Assembly: GCA_028716225.1 (NCBI GenBank)
Contig: JAQUQE010000016.1
Coordinates: forward strand, 1-35,686
Direction of reading: 5' to 3'
DNA from: Dehalococcoidales bacterium
GTDB taxonomy: Bacteria; Chloroflexota; Dehalococcoidia; Dehalococcoidales; UBA5760
DNA length: 35,686 bases
Made by a program: the position numbers and the translations under genes. Below the pieces are notes generated by a model. The model saw only the letters and a list, made by a program, of their open reading frames with translations. It searched no databases and had not been told where the DNA came from. Positions 24,938-32,256 of this stretch are shown in pieces. The first letter of the stretch is position 1; each line of letters opens with the position of its first letter.

Positions 24938-26247
24938 GTATACAGATAATTGCTTTAGTAATGTTCGCCTCAATGGCAATGCTTCTCATCAGCGGGCGTT
25001 ATATCTTCGTCGCCGTAGGCAGCATCGGTGCTATCTTTGCCATCGCCCTGTGGGGTACCGGCGGCATTGATATGGCCTTCTTCTCCGCCTACAGCTTCAT
25101 GAAGTGGTACGTTCTACTGGCCATCCCTCCCTTCATCTTTATGGGGTTGATTCTATCCAAGTCAGGAGTAGCCGACGACCTCTACGACATGATACATAAG
25201 TGGTTTGGCGGCATTGCCGGCGGCCTGGCCATGGGAACGATAGGCATCAGCGCCCTGATAGCCGCCATGGTCGGAGAGGCTACCTGCGGTACGGTGACGG
25301 CAGGTCTTATCGCCATGCCCGCCATGCTCAAGCGGAAGTACAACAAGCTGATGGTGACCGGGGTTGTCCAGGCAGGCGGCGCCCTCGGTTTTCTTATTCC
25401 GCCCAGCGTAGTCTTCATCATCTACGGGATAATCGCCAGGGTCTCCATCGGGCACCTGTTTCTCGCCGGCGCCATACCCGGCATCCTGTTGGCGGTGATG
25501 TACGTTATCTATATCGGCGTAAGGTGCCGCCGGAACCCCAGTATGGGTCCACCACTGCCGGTTGAAGAACGGGTCAACTGGAAAGGAAAATTCGTCTCGC
25601 TGAAAAGCGGTATTGCCCCCATAATCCTTATCTTTACCGTCCTCGGTCTGCTCTTTATGGGAGTAACCACCGTAATGGAATCTGCCGCGGTCGGAGCGGT
25701 AGGCGCTATAGTATGTGCCGCAATCCACCGGAAGCTAAGCTGGTCGGTTGTCAAGATAGCTATGGCGGAAACACTGAGAGTTTCCTGCCTCTTCCTCTGG
25801 ATTCTGGTAGCTGCCCTGCTTTTTTCTTCCGTCTATGATGGCCTGGGTGCCGTCAAGATTCTCGAGCCACTGTTCCTCTCTCTGGGAAACCCGGTATTAG
25901 TACTCGTGATGATGCAGGCTAGCTTTATCGCGATGGGGACATTCCTAGATGACACCGCAATGCTTCTTATCGTCGCCCCGCTTTACATCCCGATAGTGGC
26001 AACTCTGGGTTACGACCTGGTCTGGTACGGCGTCCTTTATGTAATTACCTGTGAGATGGCATACCTGACACCGCCATTCGGCTACACCCTGTTCATCATG
26101 AGAGGTATCGTTCCCAAAGAAATTACCATGGGGGATATCTACCGGTCGGTGATACCGTTCGTGATCATTCAGGGCGTCTGCCTGGCTCTGGTATTCGCCT
26201 TCCCGCAAATAGCCCTATGGTTGCCCAACCTGATTATGGGTGGGTAA
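24934..26247 (+). CDS. TRAP transporter large permease (DctM type)
   Basis: The 437-residue protein is hydrophobic throughout and has the normal length of the large TRAP subunit, with about 12 membrane segments. Family-typical sequences include LLAIPPFIFMGLILSKSGVA, GEATCGTVTAGLIAMPAM, LGFLIPPSVVFIIYGIIA, the region FLDDTAMLLIVAPLYIP and a C-terminal LTPPFGYTLFIM. The subunit carries the substrate together with Na+ down the ion gradient. It is translationally coupled to the small permease by an ATGA overlap. A strong inverted repeat follows 13 bases after the stop. Confidence 0.95.
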   Translation: MSIQIIALVMFASMAMLLISGRYIFVAVGSIGAIFAIALWGTGGIDMAFFSAYSFMKWYVLLAIPPFIFMGLILSKSGVADDLYDMIHKWFGGIAGGLAMGTIGISALIAAMVGEATCGTVTAGLIAMPAMLKRKYNKLMVTGVVQAGGALGFLIPPSVVFIIYGIIARVSIGHLFLAGAIPGILLAVMYVIYIGVRCRRNPSMGPPLPVEERVNWKGKFVSLKSGIAPIILIFTVLGLLFMGVTTVMESAAVGAVGAIVCAAIHRKLSWSVVKIAMAETLRVSCLFLWILVAALLFSSVYDGLGAVKILEPLFLSLGNPVLVLVMMQASFIAMGTFLDDTAMLLIVAPLYIPIVATLGYDLVWYGVLYVITCEMAYLTPPFGYTLFIMRGIVPKEITMGDIYRSVIPFVIIQGVCLALVFAFPQIALWLPNLIMGG

Positions 26248-26259
26248 AGCAGCTTAAAA

Positions 26260-26315
26260 TGAGAAGTGAAGGAGAGTTTCATAGCCAACATCGAGACGCT
26301 CTCCTTCACTTCTCA
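26260..26315 (+). terminator. Long hairpin after the TRAP operon
   Basis: TGAGAAGTGAAGGAGAG (26260-26276) is perfectly complementary to CTCTCCTTCACTTCTCA (26299-26315), giving a 17-base stem with a 22-base loop. It starts 13 bases after the permease stop. The tail has no T-run, so it may act as an mRNA 3' stabiliser or Rho-linked end rather than an intrinsic terminator. Confidence 0.55.
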
Positions 26316-26396
26316 GGTAGTAGATTATTGTTACGGAAATAACATCTTGAGGGAATATATCCACCCCAGGATAAACCTTAGAGAACGGAGTGAAAA

Positions 26397-27194
26397 ATGG
26401 GAAAACTAGAGGGGAAAATAGCGATTGTAACCGGAGCTGCCAGAGGTAATGGCGAAGGGGCAGCCAGGGTGATGGCAAGAGAGGGGGCTACCGTAGTGCT
26501 GACCGATGTTCTGGACATAGTCCACGATACGGCCAAGAGCATCGTTAATAACGTTCATAAGGCCGTTTCTTTCAAGGTAGACGTCACCAAGCCGGCTGAG
26601 GTCGGCAGTGTCGTTCAGGAAGTGCTGAAAAGGTTCGGCCGGGTGGAGATACTGGTTAATAATGCCGGCGTGCTTAAACTGGTACCCCTTGTCGATATGA
26701 CGGATGACATTCTGGACAGGATGTTTAATATTAATGTCAAAGGTATGTTCATCTGCACCAGGGCCGTACTCCCCGGTATGATAGAGAGGAAGTACGGTAA
26801 GATAGTGAATATGTCATCGGTTACCGGGCCAATCGTTGCCGATGCGGGCGAAACAGACTATGCGGCTACCAAAGCAGCCGCTTGGGGTTTTACCAAAGCG
26901 CTGGCCATGGAGGTCGCCGCATACGGAATAAACGTGAACGCAATCTGCCCTGGGATGATTGAGACCGACATGGTAAGACAAATGGCGAGAGAGACAAACC
27001 CGGCAGACCCGGACAGCGTCATAAAAACGATGGCCAGAGGAATTCCTATGGGCCGACTGGGTACAATTGAGGAGCTGGGCGAACTGGTGGCATTTCTCGC
27101 ATCGGAAGAGTCAAGGTACCTGACGGGTACATCCATCGTTATTGATGGAGCCAGTACCTTACCCGAGTCCAACGTAATGGGGGTCTCCTGTTAA
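26397..27194 (+). CDS. Short-chain dehydrogenase/reductase (classical SDR)
   Basis: The 265-residue NAD(P)-dependent oxidoreductase has TGAARGNG (12-19) for cofactor binding, NNAGV (88-92), and the catalytic tetrad Asn112, Ser141, Tyr155 and Lys159 (TDYAATKAAAW). ICPGMIETDM follows the active site and YLTGTSIVIDGAS closes the protein, as in FabG-like and sugar or hydroxyacid dehydrogenases. An Asp (TDV, residue 37) after the second strand favours NAD over NADP. Substrate is unknown. Position between the TRAP genes and the electron-transfer genes hints at oxidation of the imported compound. AGAACGGAGTG precedes ATG 26397. Confidence 0.92.
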   Translation: MGKLEGKIAIVTGAARGNGEGAARVMAREGATVVLTDVLDIVHDTAKSIVNNVHKAVSFKVDVTKPAEVGSVVQEVLKRFGRVEILVNNAGVLKLVPLVDMTDDILDRMFNINVKGMFICTRAVLPGMIERKYGKIVNMSSVTGPIVADAGETDYAATKAAAWGFTKALAMEVAAYGINVNAICPGMIETDMVRQMARETNPADPDSVIKTMARGIPMGRLGTIEELGELVAFLASEESRYLTGTSIVIDGASTLPESNVMGVSC

Positions 27195-27352
27195 TCATCT
27201 CCTCAACTCTAAATGGGCCCTATGACGTAATCCTTGCATAAACCGGCTGGCTACAGGTATACTGGAAACGAAGCCGACCCCCTATCAGTGTAAACTGAAT
27301 GGCGTCTATGGCTTATTACCGCAGTAGTTGGCTGCCCGAGAGGTGATTAACA

Positions 27353-27727
27353 GTGATTTTCGGCCGGAAGCGAAAAGGAAGCAGCACGCTAAAAGACAAC
27401 CTCGCGGAGTGGCGGGAAATAAGGGAAGGTAAGAGGATTGCTGTCGATCCGGACGAAGGGCAGGAAAAAGATGGCCAGTGCTTCGTTGTAACAGCAGTCT
27501 ACGGAACTCCACTGGCCCAAGAAGTAAACACCATGCGCTCCTTCAGGGATGAGTTCCTGTTGCGTTACAAGGCGGGCAGGCTGTTTGTCAGCACCTATTA
27601 CAGGGTAAGCCCTCCCGCAGCCCGATTCATATCCAGCCGCAGACACATGAGAAGCTTCCTGAGAACAGTGCTTCTGGCACCCATGGTGAGCATGGTAAAA
27701 ATGACCAGCAGCCGATGGTCACGCTAG
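27353..27727 (+). CDS. Small CFI-box-CTERM domain protein
   Basis: The 124-residue protein has a basic N-terminus, then GQCFVVTAVYGTPLAQEV, RSFRDEFLL, GRLFVSTYYRVSPPAA and a hydrophobic end with FLRTVLLAPMVSMVK. This matches the CFI-box C-terminal domain (family sequence CFIATAAYGSPL followed by FRD and YY..SP), found at the end of many secreted or membrane proteins of unknown role. Here the motif reads CFVVTAVYG and the domain stands alone. The start is GTG 27353 with GAGAGGTGA upstream. It ends 20 bases before the convergent LhgO-like gene. Function is unknown; the final hydrophobic stretch may sit in the membrane. Confidence 0.75.
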   Translation: MIFGRKRKGSSTLKDNLAEWREIREGKRIAVDPDEGQEKDGQCFVVTAVYGTPLAQEVNTMRSFRDEFLLRYKAGRLFVSTYYRVSPPAARFISSRRHMRSFLRTVLLAPMVSMVKMTSSRWSR

Positions 27728-27746
27728 CCGGGGAAAAGACTAATCT

Positions 27747-28874
27747 TCAACTACCCAGTATCTCATCCACCAGCCGGCTGACATAACCGGCGATTGCTGG
27801 TGATGAGGTTAGTCCCGGTGATTCTATACCAACCAGATTAACGAAACCGGGTAGCCCTCTTTTGTACTCATGTTCTATTACGAAGTCACGCTGGCCCTCT
27901 CCTTTATCCTGAAGCATCGCCAGTATGCCTGATGTCTCGGGGGCTAAATCAGACGGCTCGATAAACGGCAGGGCTTTCATCATGCTTGACTCCAGAAAGG
28001 CGTACTTCCTGGAGTCATCAACCTTATAGCCTATCTCGTCAACGTAGTAGAAATGAGGGCCGAGACGTAGTCTCCAATCAACGTCGAAGCAAACATGCAC
28101 CCCGACACTGATATCCGTAGGCACAGGGTATATCAACCTGTTAAGCAGCTTATTCTTAACGCCGCTTACACTGTAATACTCCCCTTTACACCAGTGCAGG
28201 TGATATCCCGCCTCTTCCAAATCTATCCCCGCCATCTCAGCCACTTTGTCGCTATACAGTCCGGCACAATTTATGATTACCCTGCTTATGAAGGAAAAAT
28301 CACCTGACGCATCATTGACACTGATTTGATAGCCATCGGGCTGTTTTTCTATGCCGTTGACCTCGGTCTTATACACTACCTGCACGCCGTTTTCCCTGGC
28401 CCTGGCGAAAAAGTAGTTCATCAGGGCATAAGAGTCTACGATACCTGTAGTCGGTGAGAGGAATGCGGCCATTCCTTTCAAATTCGGCTCGAGCTGTCTC
28501 ATTTCCTTACCGGAAAGCATTTGCAGCGGGACACCGTTATCCCGGCCTCTTAGATATAGCTTTTCTAATTCACGGGATTCCATCTCGTTAGTGGCGACGA
28601 TTATTTTGCCACATTTCCGGCAGGCTATCCCGTTCTTTTCACAGAGTTCGTATAAAAGGCTGTTGCCTTCCAGACACAGCTTCGCTTTCAAGGAACCTCT
28701 GTCATAGTAGATACCGGCATGAACGACCTCGCTGTTACGGGAGCTCTGTTCCTGTCCGAACTTTTCATTTTTCTCCAGCAGATAGACCTCTCTACGACCC
28801 TTTGCTACCATTGAAGCTACGGCCAGCCCGACTACGCCAGCCCCAATGATAGTAACATCAACTCGATGCGCCAT
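27747..28874 (-). CDS. lhgO: LhgO-like FAD-dependent oxidoreductase (2-hydroxyacid type)
   Basis: The 375-residue protein is a DAO-family flavoenzyme. DVTIIGAGVVGLAVAS binds FAD, then come EQSSRNSEVVHAGIYYD, typical of L-2-hydroxyglutarate oxidase/dehydrogenase, SPTTGIVDSYAL, INCAGLYSDKVAEMAG and a C-terminal LVGIESPGLTSSPAIAGYV. LhgO oxidises L-2-hydroxyglutarate to 2-oxoglutarate and can pass electrons to a quinone or ETF. ATG 28874 is chosen because GGAG lies seven bases ahead; 28889 is an in-frame alternative. It is divergent from etfB, so shared regulation through the 290-base gap is possible. Other 2-hydroxyacid or glycerol-3-phosphate-like substrates cannot be excluded. Confidence 0.85.
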   Translation of the reverse strand: MAHRVDVTIIGAGVVGLAVASMVAKGRREVYLLEKNEKFGQEQSSRNSEVVHAGIYYDRGSLKAKLCLEGNSLLYELCEKNGIACRKCGKIIVATNEMESRELEKLYLRGRDNGVPLQMLSGKEMRQLEPNLKGMAAFLSPTTGIVDSYALMNYFFARARENGVQVVYKTEVNGIEKQPDGYQISVNDASGDFSFISRVIINCAGLYSDKVAEMAGIDLEEAGYHLHWCKGEYYSVSGVKNKLLNRLIYPVPTDISVGVHVCFDVDWRLRLGPHFYYVDEIGYKVDDSRKYAFLESSMMKALPFIEPSDLAPETSGILAMLQDKGEGQRDFVIEHEYKRGLPGFVNLVGIESPGLTSSPAIAGYVSRLVDEILGS

Positions 28875-29164
28875 ATGACAACTCCTCAAATTAATATGAA
28901 ATAACCCGCAAATTCGCGCCTAAGCAGGTCGACCAGTGTCTTTTCCATGTAGCACTGGCGTTTTGCCGGACGTGTCACAATTATAACACATCGGCGTACT
29001 GCTTGAGCTTGAAAGACTGCCCCGGCACCCCATTTCAGCAACTATCAAGCGTTACTGATAGATTGTCCTTTATGATTCCGTGCATTCCGTTGTACAATAC
29101 CTTAATACAATACCTCATGGTTATATCTTTACGACGACCCGTATTACGTAGGAGATGCTGACCA

Positions 29165-29974
29165 ATGACCGCCGTCAGAATGATCGTCTGCTGTAAGCAG
29201 GTACCCGACCCCGAAGCACCGCCGGAGAGCTTCAGGATTAACCCCGAACTTAACAGAATAGTGCTACCGCCGGGCGTATCGGCAGTAATTGACCCTTATG
29301 CTGAACGTGCTTTGGAAGCGGCGCTCAGAGTTAAGGATGATCAGGGAGGCACAATCACCGTACTGAGCCTGGGTACCAACCTCTTACCGGATGTGGTAAT
29401 AAAACCCCTGTCCATGGGGGCTGATGAGCTAATCCTGCTCGATGACGAAGCCTTCGCCGGGGGTGATAGCTGGTCAACAGCCTATGCACTATCGATGGCC
29501 ATCAAAAAAGTAGGCGACTATGACCTTATCTTCTGCGGCCGGCAGGCTTCGGATTGGGACGCCGGGCAGGTGGGCCCGGGCATCGCTGAGATGCTGGGGC
29601 TGCCCCTCGTAACCATCGCCAGAAAGATAACGGTCGGCAACGGGAAGGCAACGGTTGAGAAGGTCACCGATGATGGATATGAAGTGGTTGAGGTATCCCT
29701 GCCCGCCCTGGTCACGGTAAGCAATGAAGTCGGTGAGCCCCGGTACCCTACCATAAAGGGAATAATGGGGGCCAGGAAGAAAGAGCCGGTTATCTGGAAA
29801 CCAGACGACATCGGGGCCGAATCTTCCTGGATAGGTGCCGCGGGTTGCCGCACGAAGCTGCTGAAGCTATTCCAGCCGGTTCACGAAGGGAAATGTGAAA
29901 TCATCGAAGGTGACAGCCCCGGGGAAGCGATAGCTAACCTGGTTGCAAAACTGAAGGAAGCCAGAATAGTATGA
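29165..29974 (+). CDS. etfB: Electron transfer flavoprotein, beta subunit
   Basis: The 269-residue protein begins with VRMIVCCKQVPDPEA and INPYAE-like sequence (IDPYAERALEAAL), both standard for EtfB. The conserved signature for the nucleotide site is present as IFCGRQASDWDAGQVGPG, followed by AEMLGLPLVT, and LPALVTVSNEVGEPRYPTI is the family C-terminal motif. With EtfA it forms a soluble dimer that takes electrons from flavin dehydrogenases; some types bind a second FAD here and bifurcate electrons, but the sequence alone does not prove that. It opens an operon with etfA, an HdrBC-like gene, hdrA and an MvhD-like gene. A 91-base gap separates it from etfA. Confidence 0.95.
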   Translation: MTAVRMIVCCKQVPDPEAPPESFRINPELNRIVLPPGVSAVIDPYAERALEAALRVKDDQGGTITVLSLGTNLLPDVVIKPLSMGADELILLDDEAFAGGDSWSTAYALSMAIKKVGDYDLIFCGRQASDWDAGQVGPGIAEMLGLPLVTIARKITVGNGKATVEKVTDDGYEVVEVSLPALVTVSNEVGEPRYPTIKGIMGARKKEPVIWKPDDIGAESSWIGAAGCRTKLLKLFQPVHEGKCEIIEGDSPGEAIANLVAKLKEARIV

Positions 29975-30065
29975 ATGCAAAGGAATTGGGACCCGCTTTG
30001 AGCGTCCTGCACCGTAGTTAAAGGGCAGGTCCCGATGAGCAAATACGAAGAGAGGGTAGTTAGCA

Positions 30066-31079
30066 TTGGCTGAATATAAAGGGGTGATGATCTTCGGCGA
30101 AGTCAGAGAGGGGAAACTGGCGGCAGTAACTACGGAACTGCTGGGCTGCGGCCGGAACCTGGCTGATGCGCTGGGTCAGGAATTATATTGCCTGCTGGTA
30201 GGCAATGATATCACCAGCCTGGCCGGGGAAGCAATTGCCTATGGCGCAGACAGGGTATACGTAGTCGATACCCCACCAATGAAGGACTACGACACAGATT
30301 TATATCTATCAGTCTCGGAAAAGGTAGCGAGGCAGGTAATGCCCTGCATTGTACTTTTCGGACAGACCGCTATCGGCCGTGACCTGGGGCCCTGCCTGGC
30401 CTTCCGGCTGGGTACGGCAATCTCCACGGACTGCGTCGAGCTGGCTATCGAACCTGGCTCAAAACTGTTGCTACAAACCAAGCCTGTTTACGGTGACAAT
30501 GCCCGGGCTACCTTTACCTGTGAGTCCTATCCCCAGATGGCTACGGTTAGAGCCAGGGTAATGTCCTCTCCGGAGCGAGACGGTTCCAGAGAGGGGCAGA
30601 TTATTAATGTTGAGGCTTCCTTAGACGCTCCGTCCGTAAGAACTAAGGTAATCAAGAGGGTGGTCGAAGAATCGACAGGGATAAAGCTTGAGGATGCTAA
30701 CGTGGTAGTCTGCGGAGGCAGAGGCATCGGCAGCGCTGAAGGTTTTAAGAAGCTGGAGAAACTGGCTGAGATATTGAAGGGTGCCGTGGGTGCCAGTAGA
30801 CCGCCATGCGACAACGGCTGGGTGTCGAATAGCCTGCTAGTCGGCCTGACGGGTAAGATCATCGCCCCCGACCTTTATATCGCTGTTGCCCTCTCCGGCT
30901 CCAGTCAGCATATGACCGGTTGCTCTGGAGCTAGGAATATCGTGGCGATAAACAAAGACCCCGAAGCTAACATATTCAAGGAAGCGACGCTGGGGATAAT
31001 CGGGGACTGGGAGGAGTTGCTGCCCGTTTTTACCAACAAGATTGAGGAACTAATGGCAGGACGGAAAAAGGACAGGTAG
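30066..31079 (+). CDS. etfA: Electron transfer flavoprotein, alpha subunit
   Basis: The 337-residue protein starts at TTG 30066, with AGAGGG ahead; family-like sequence (GVMIFGEVREGKL) follows at once. The C-terminal FAD domain has VVVCGGRGIGSAEGF, ASRPPCDNGW, APDLYIAVALSGSSQHMTG and VAINKDPEANIF. The usual QVGQTGK element reads LVGLTGK, so both glutamines are leucine, which may change the flavin environment. It pairs with EtfB and supplies the main FAD for electron transfer. The stop codon TAG lies nine bases before the next gene, consistent with one operon. Confidence 0.94.
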   Translation: MAEYKGVMIFGEVREGKLAAVTTELLGCGRNLADALGQELYCLLVGNDITSLAGEAIAYGADRVYVVDTPPMKDYDTDLYLSVSEKVARQVMPCIVLFGQTAIGRDLGPCLAFRLGTAISTDCVELAIEPGSKLLLQTKPVYGDNARATFTCESYPQMATVRARVMSSPERDGSREGQIINVEASLDAPSVRTKVIKRVVEESTGIKLEDANVVVCGGRGIGSAEGFKKLEKLAEILKGAVGASRPPCDNGWVSNSLLVGLTGKIIAPDLYIAVALSGSSQHMTGCSGARNIVAINKDPEANIFKEATLGIIGDWEELLPVFTNKIEELMAGRKKDR

Positions 31080-31087
31080 ACATCGGA

Positions 31088-32248
31088 ATGGAGACGAGCG
31101 CACATCTGGTAACTCCGCTCAAAGAAGTGGCGGACATCATAAATGAGGAAGGCGGCGAAATCCTCAATCTATGCTACCAGTGCGGTACCTGCACGGCAGT
31201 GTGCCCGTGGAATAGGGTGAGGGATTTTATCGTCCGCCGTATAATACGCCGGGGCCAGCTGGGCCTGATTGATTTCGAAGGTGAGGATATATGGCTGTGT
31301 GCTACCTGCAACAGCTGCGTGAAGCGATGCCCCCGCGGTGTGGAAATAGTAGACGTTATGCGGGCCCTGCGCCGGGTCGTTACCGAGATGGGTATTGCCC
31401 GGGTCCCCGATTCACTACGACTCACCATCAAGAATATCTCCGCAACGGGCAATCCGTTAGGCGAAGCTCCGGATAAGCGGGCCGATTGGGCCAAAGACCT
31501 TGACGTGAAGCCATATAGCGAGGGAACCGAGATATTGTACTTCCCCTGCTGCATCCCGGAATATGATGCCAGTGTTCGGAGGGTGGCCCGGGCTGCCGTC
31601 AATATCCTGAAAAAAGCCGGAGTCGACTTCGGTATACCGGGTAGTAAGGTAAACTGCTGTGGTGAAAGTGTCCGTAAAGCCGGCGACGAGAAGGTCTTCG
31701 AGCGCCTCGCCAGGAGTAACATCCGTACTTTTGCCGAAATGGGAGTTAAAAAGGTGGTTACCTCATCCCCACACTGCTACCACACCTTCAGGAATGAATA
31801 TCCCGGGCTGGGAGGTGACTTCGAGACTATTCATTTATCCCAGTATCTGCTTGAACTTATCAGGGAAAACCGCTTAAGCTTTAGCAGAGAAGTAAACAAA
31901 AAGGTTGCCTATCACGACCCCTGCTATCTGGGGCGTTATAACGATATCTACGAGGAGCCGCGCCAGGTACTGGAGAGCATCCCCGGTCTGGAATTGATCG
32001 AACTGCCGGATTGTCGGGAAAACAGCTTGTGTTGCGGTGGCGGCGGCGGCCGGATATGGATGGAAACCAAAAGCGGCGAGAGGTTTTCCGACATGCGAGT
32101 AGAACAGGCTCTTGCTGCAGGCGCTGATGTCCTGGCCGTGGCATGCCCCTACTGTATGCTCAACTTCGACGATAGCGTGACGACTATGGAAAAGGGTGAT
32201 TTTATCGAGATCAGGAGTATTTCAGAATTAGTAAGCGAAGCAATCTAG
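31088..32248 (+). CDS. HdrD/HdrBC-like iron-sulfur protein with two CCG domains
   Basis: The 386-residue protein has an HdrC-like part with two [4Fe-4S] motifs, CYQCGTCTAVCP (Cys29, 32, 35, 39) and CATCNSCVKRCP (Cys71, 74, 77, 81), fused to an HdrB-like part with two CCG domains. The second CCG domain is complete: Cys279, Cys315-316 (SLCCGGGGG) and Cys353/356 (CPYC). The first has Cys154-155 and Cys190-191 but reads SPHC at 227-230, with Ser where a Cys is usual. In heterodisulfide reductases these domains bind the noncubane clusters that reduce disulfides. It follows etfA by eight bases and precedes hdrA. There are no membrane helices, so it is soluble. The substrate need not be CoM-CoB. Confidence 0.91.
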   Translation: METSAHLVTPLKEVADIINEEGGEILNLCYQCGTCTAVCPWNRVRDFIVRRIIRRGQLGLIDFEGEDIWLCATCNSCVKRCPRGVEIVDVMRALRRVVTEMGIARVPDSLRLTIKNISATGNPLGEAPDKRADWAKDLDVKPYSEGTEILYFPCCIPEYDASVRRVARAAVNILKKAGVDFGIPGSKVNCCGESVRKAGDEKVFERLARSNIRTFAEMGVKKVVTSSPHCYHTFRNEYPGLGGDFETIHLSQYLLELIRENRLSFSREVNKKVAYHDPCYLGRYNDIYEEPRQVLESIPGLELIELPDCRENSLCCGGGGGRIWMETKSGERFSDMRVEQALAAGADVLAVACPYCMLNFDDSVTTMEKGDFIEIRSISELVSEAI

Positions 32249-32256
32249 CCAGCAGT

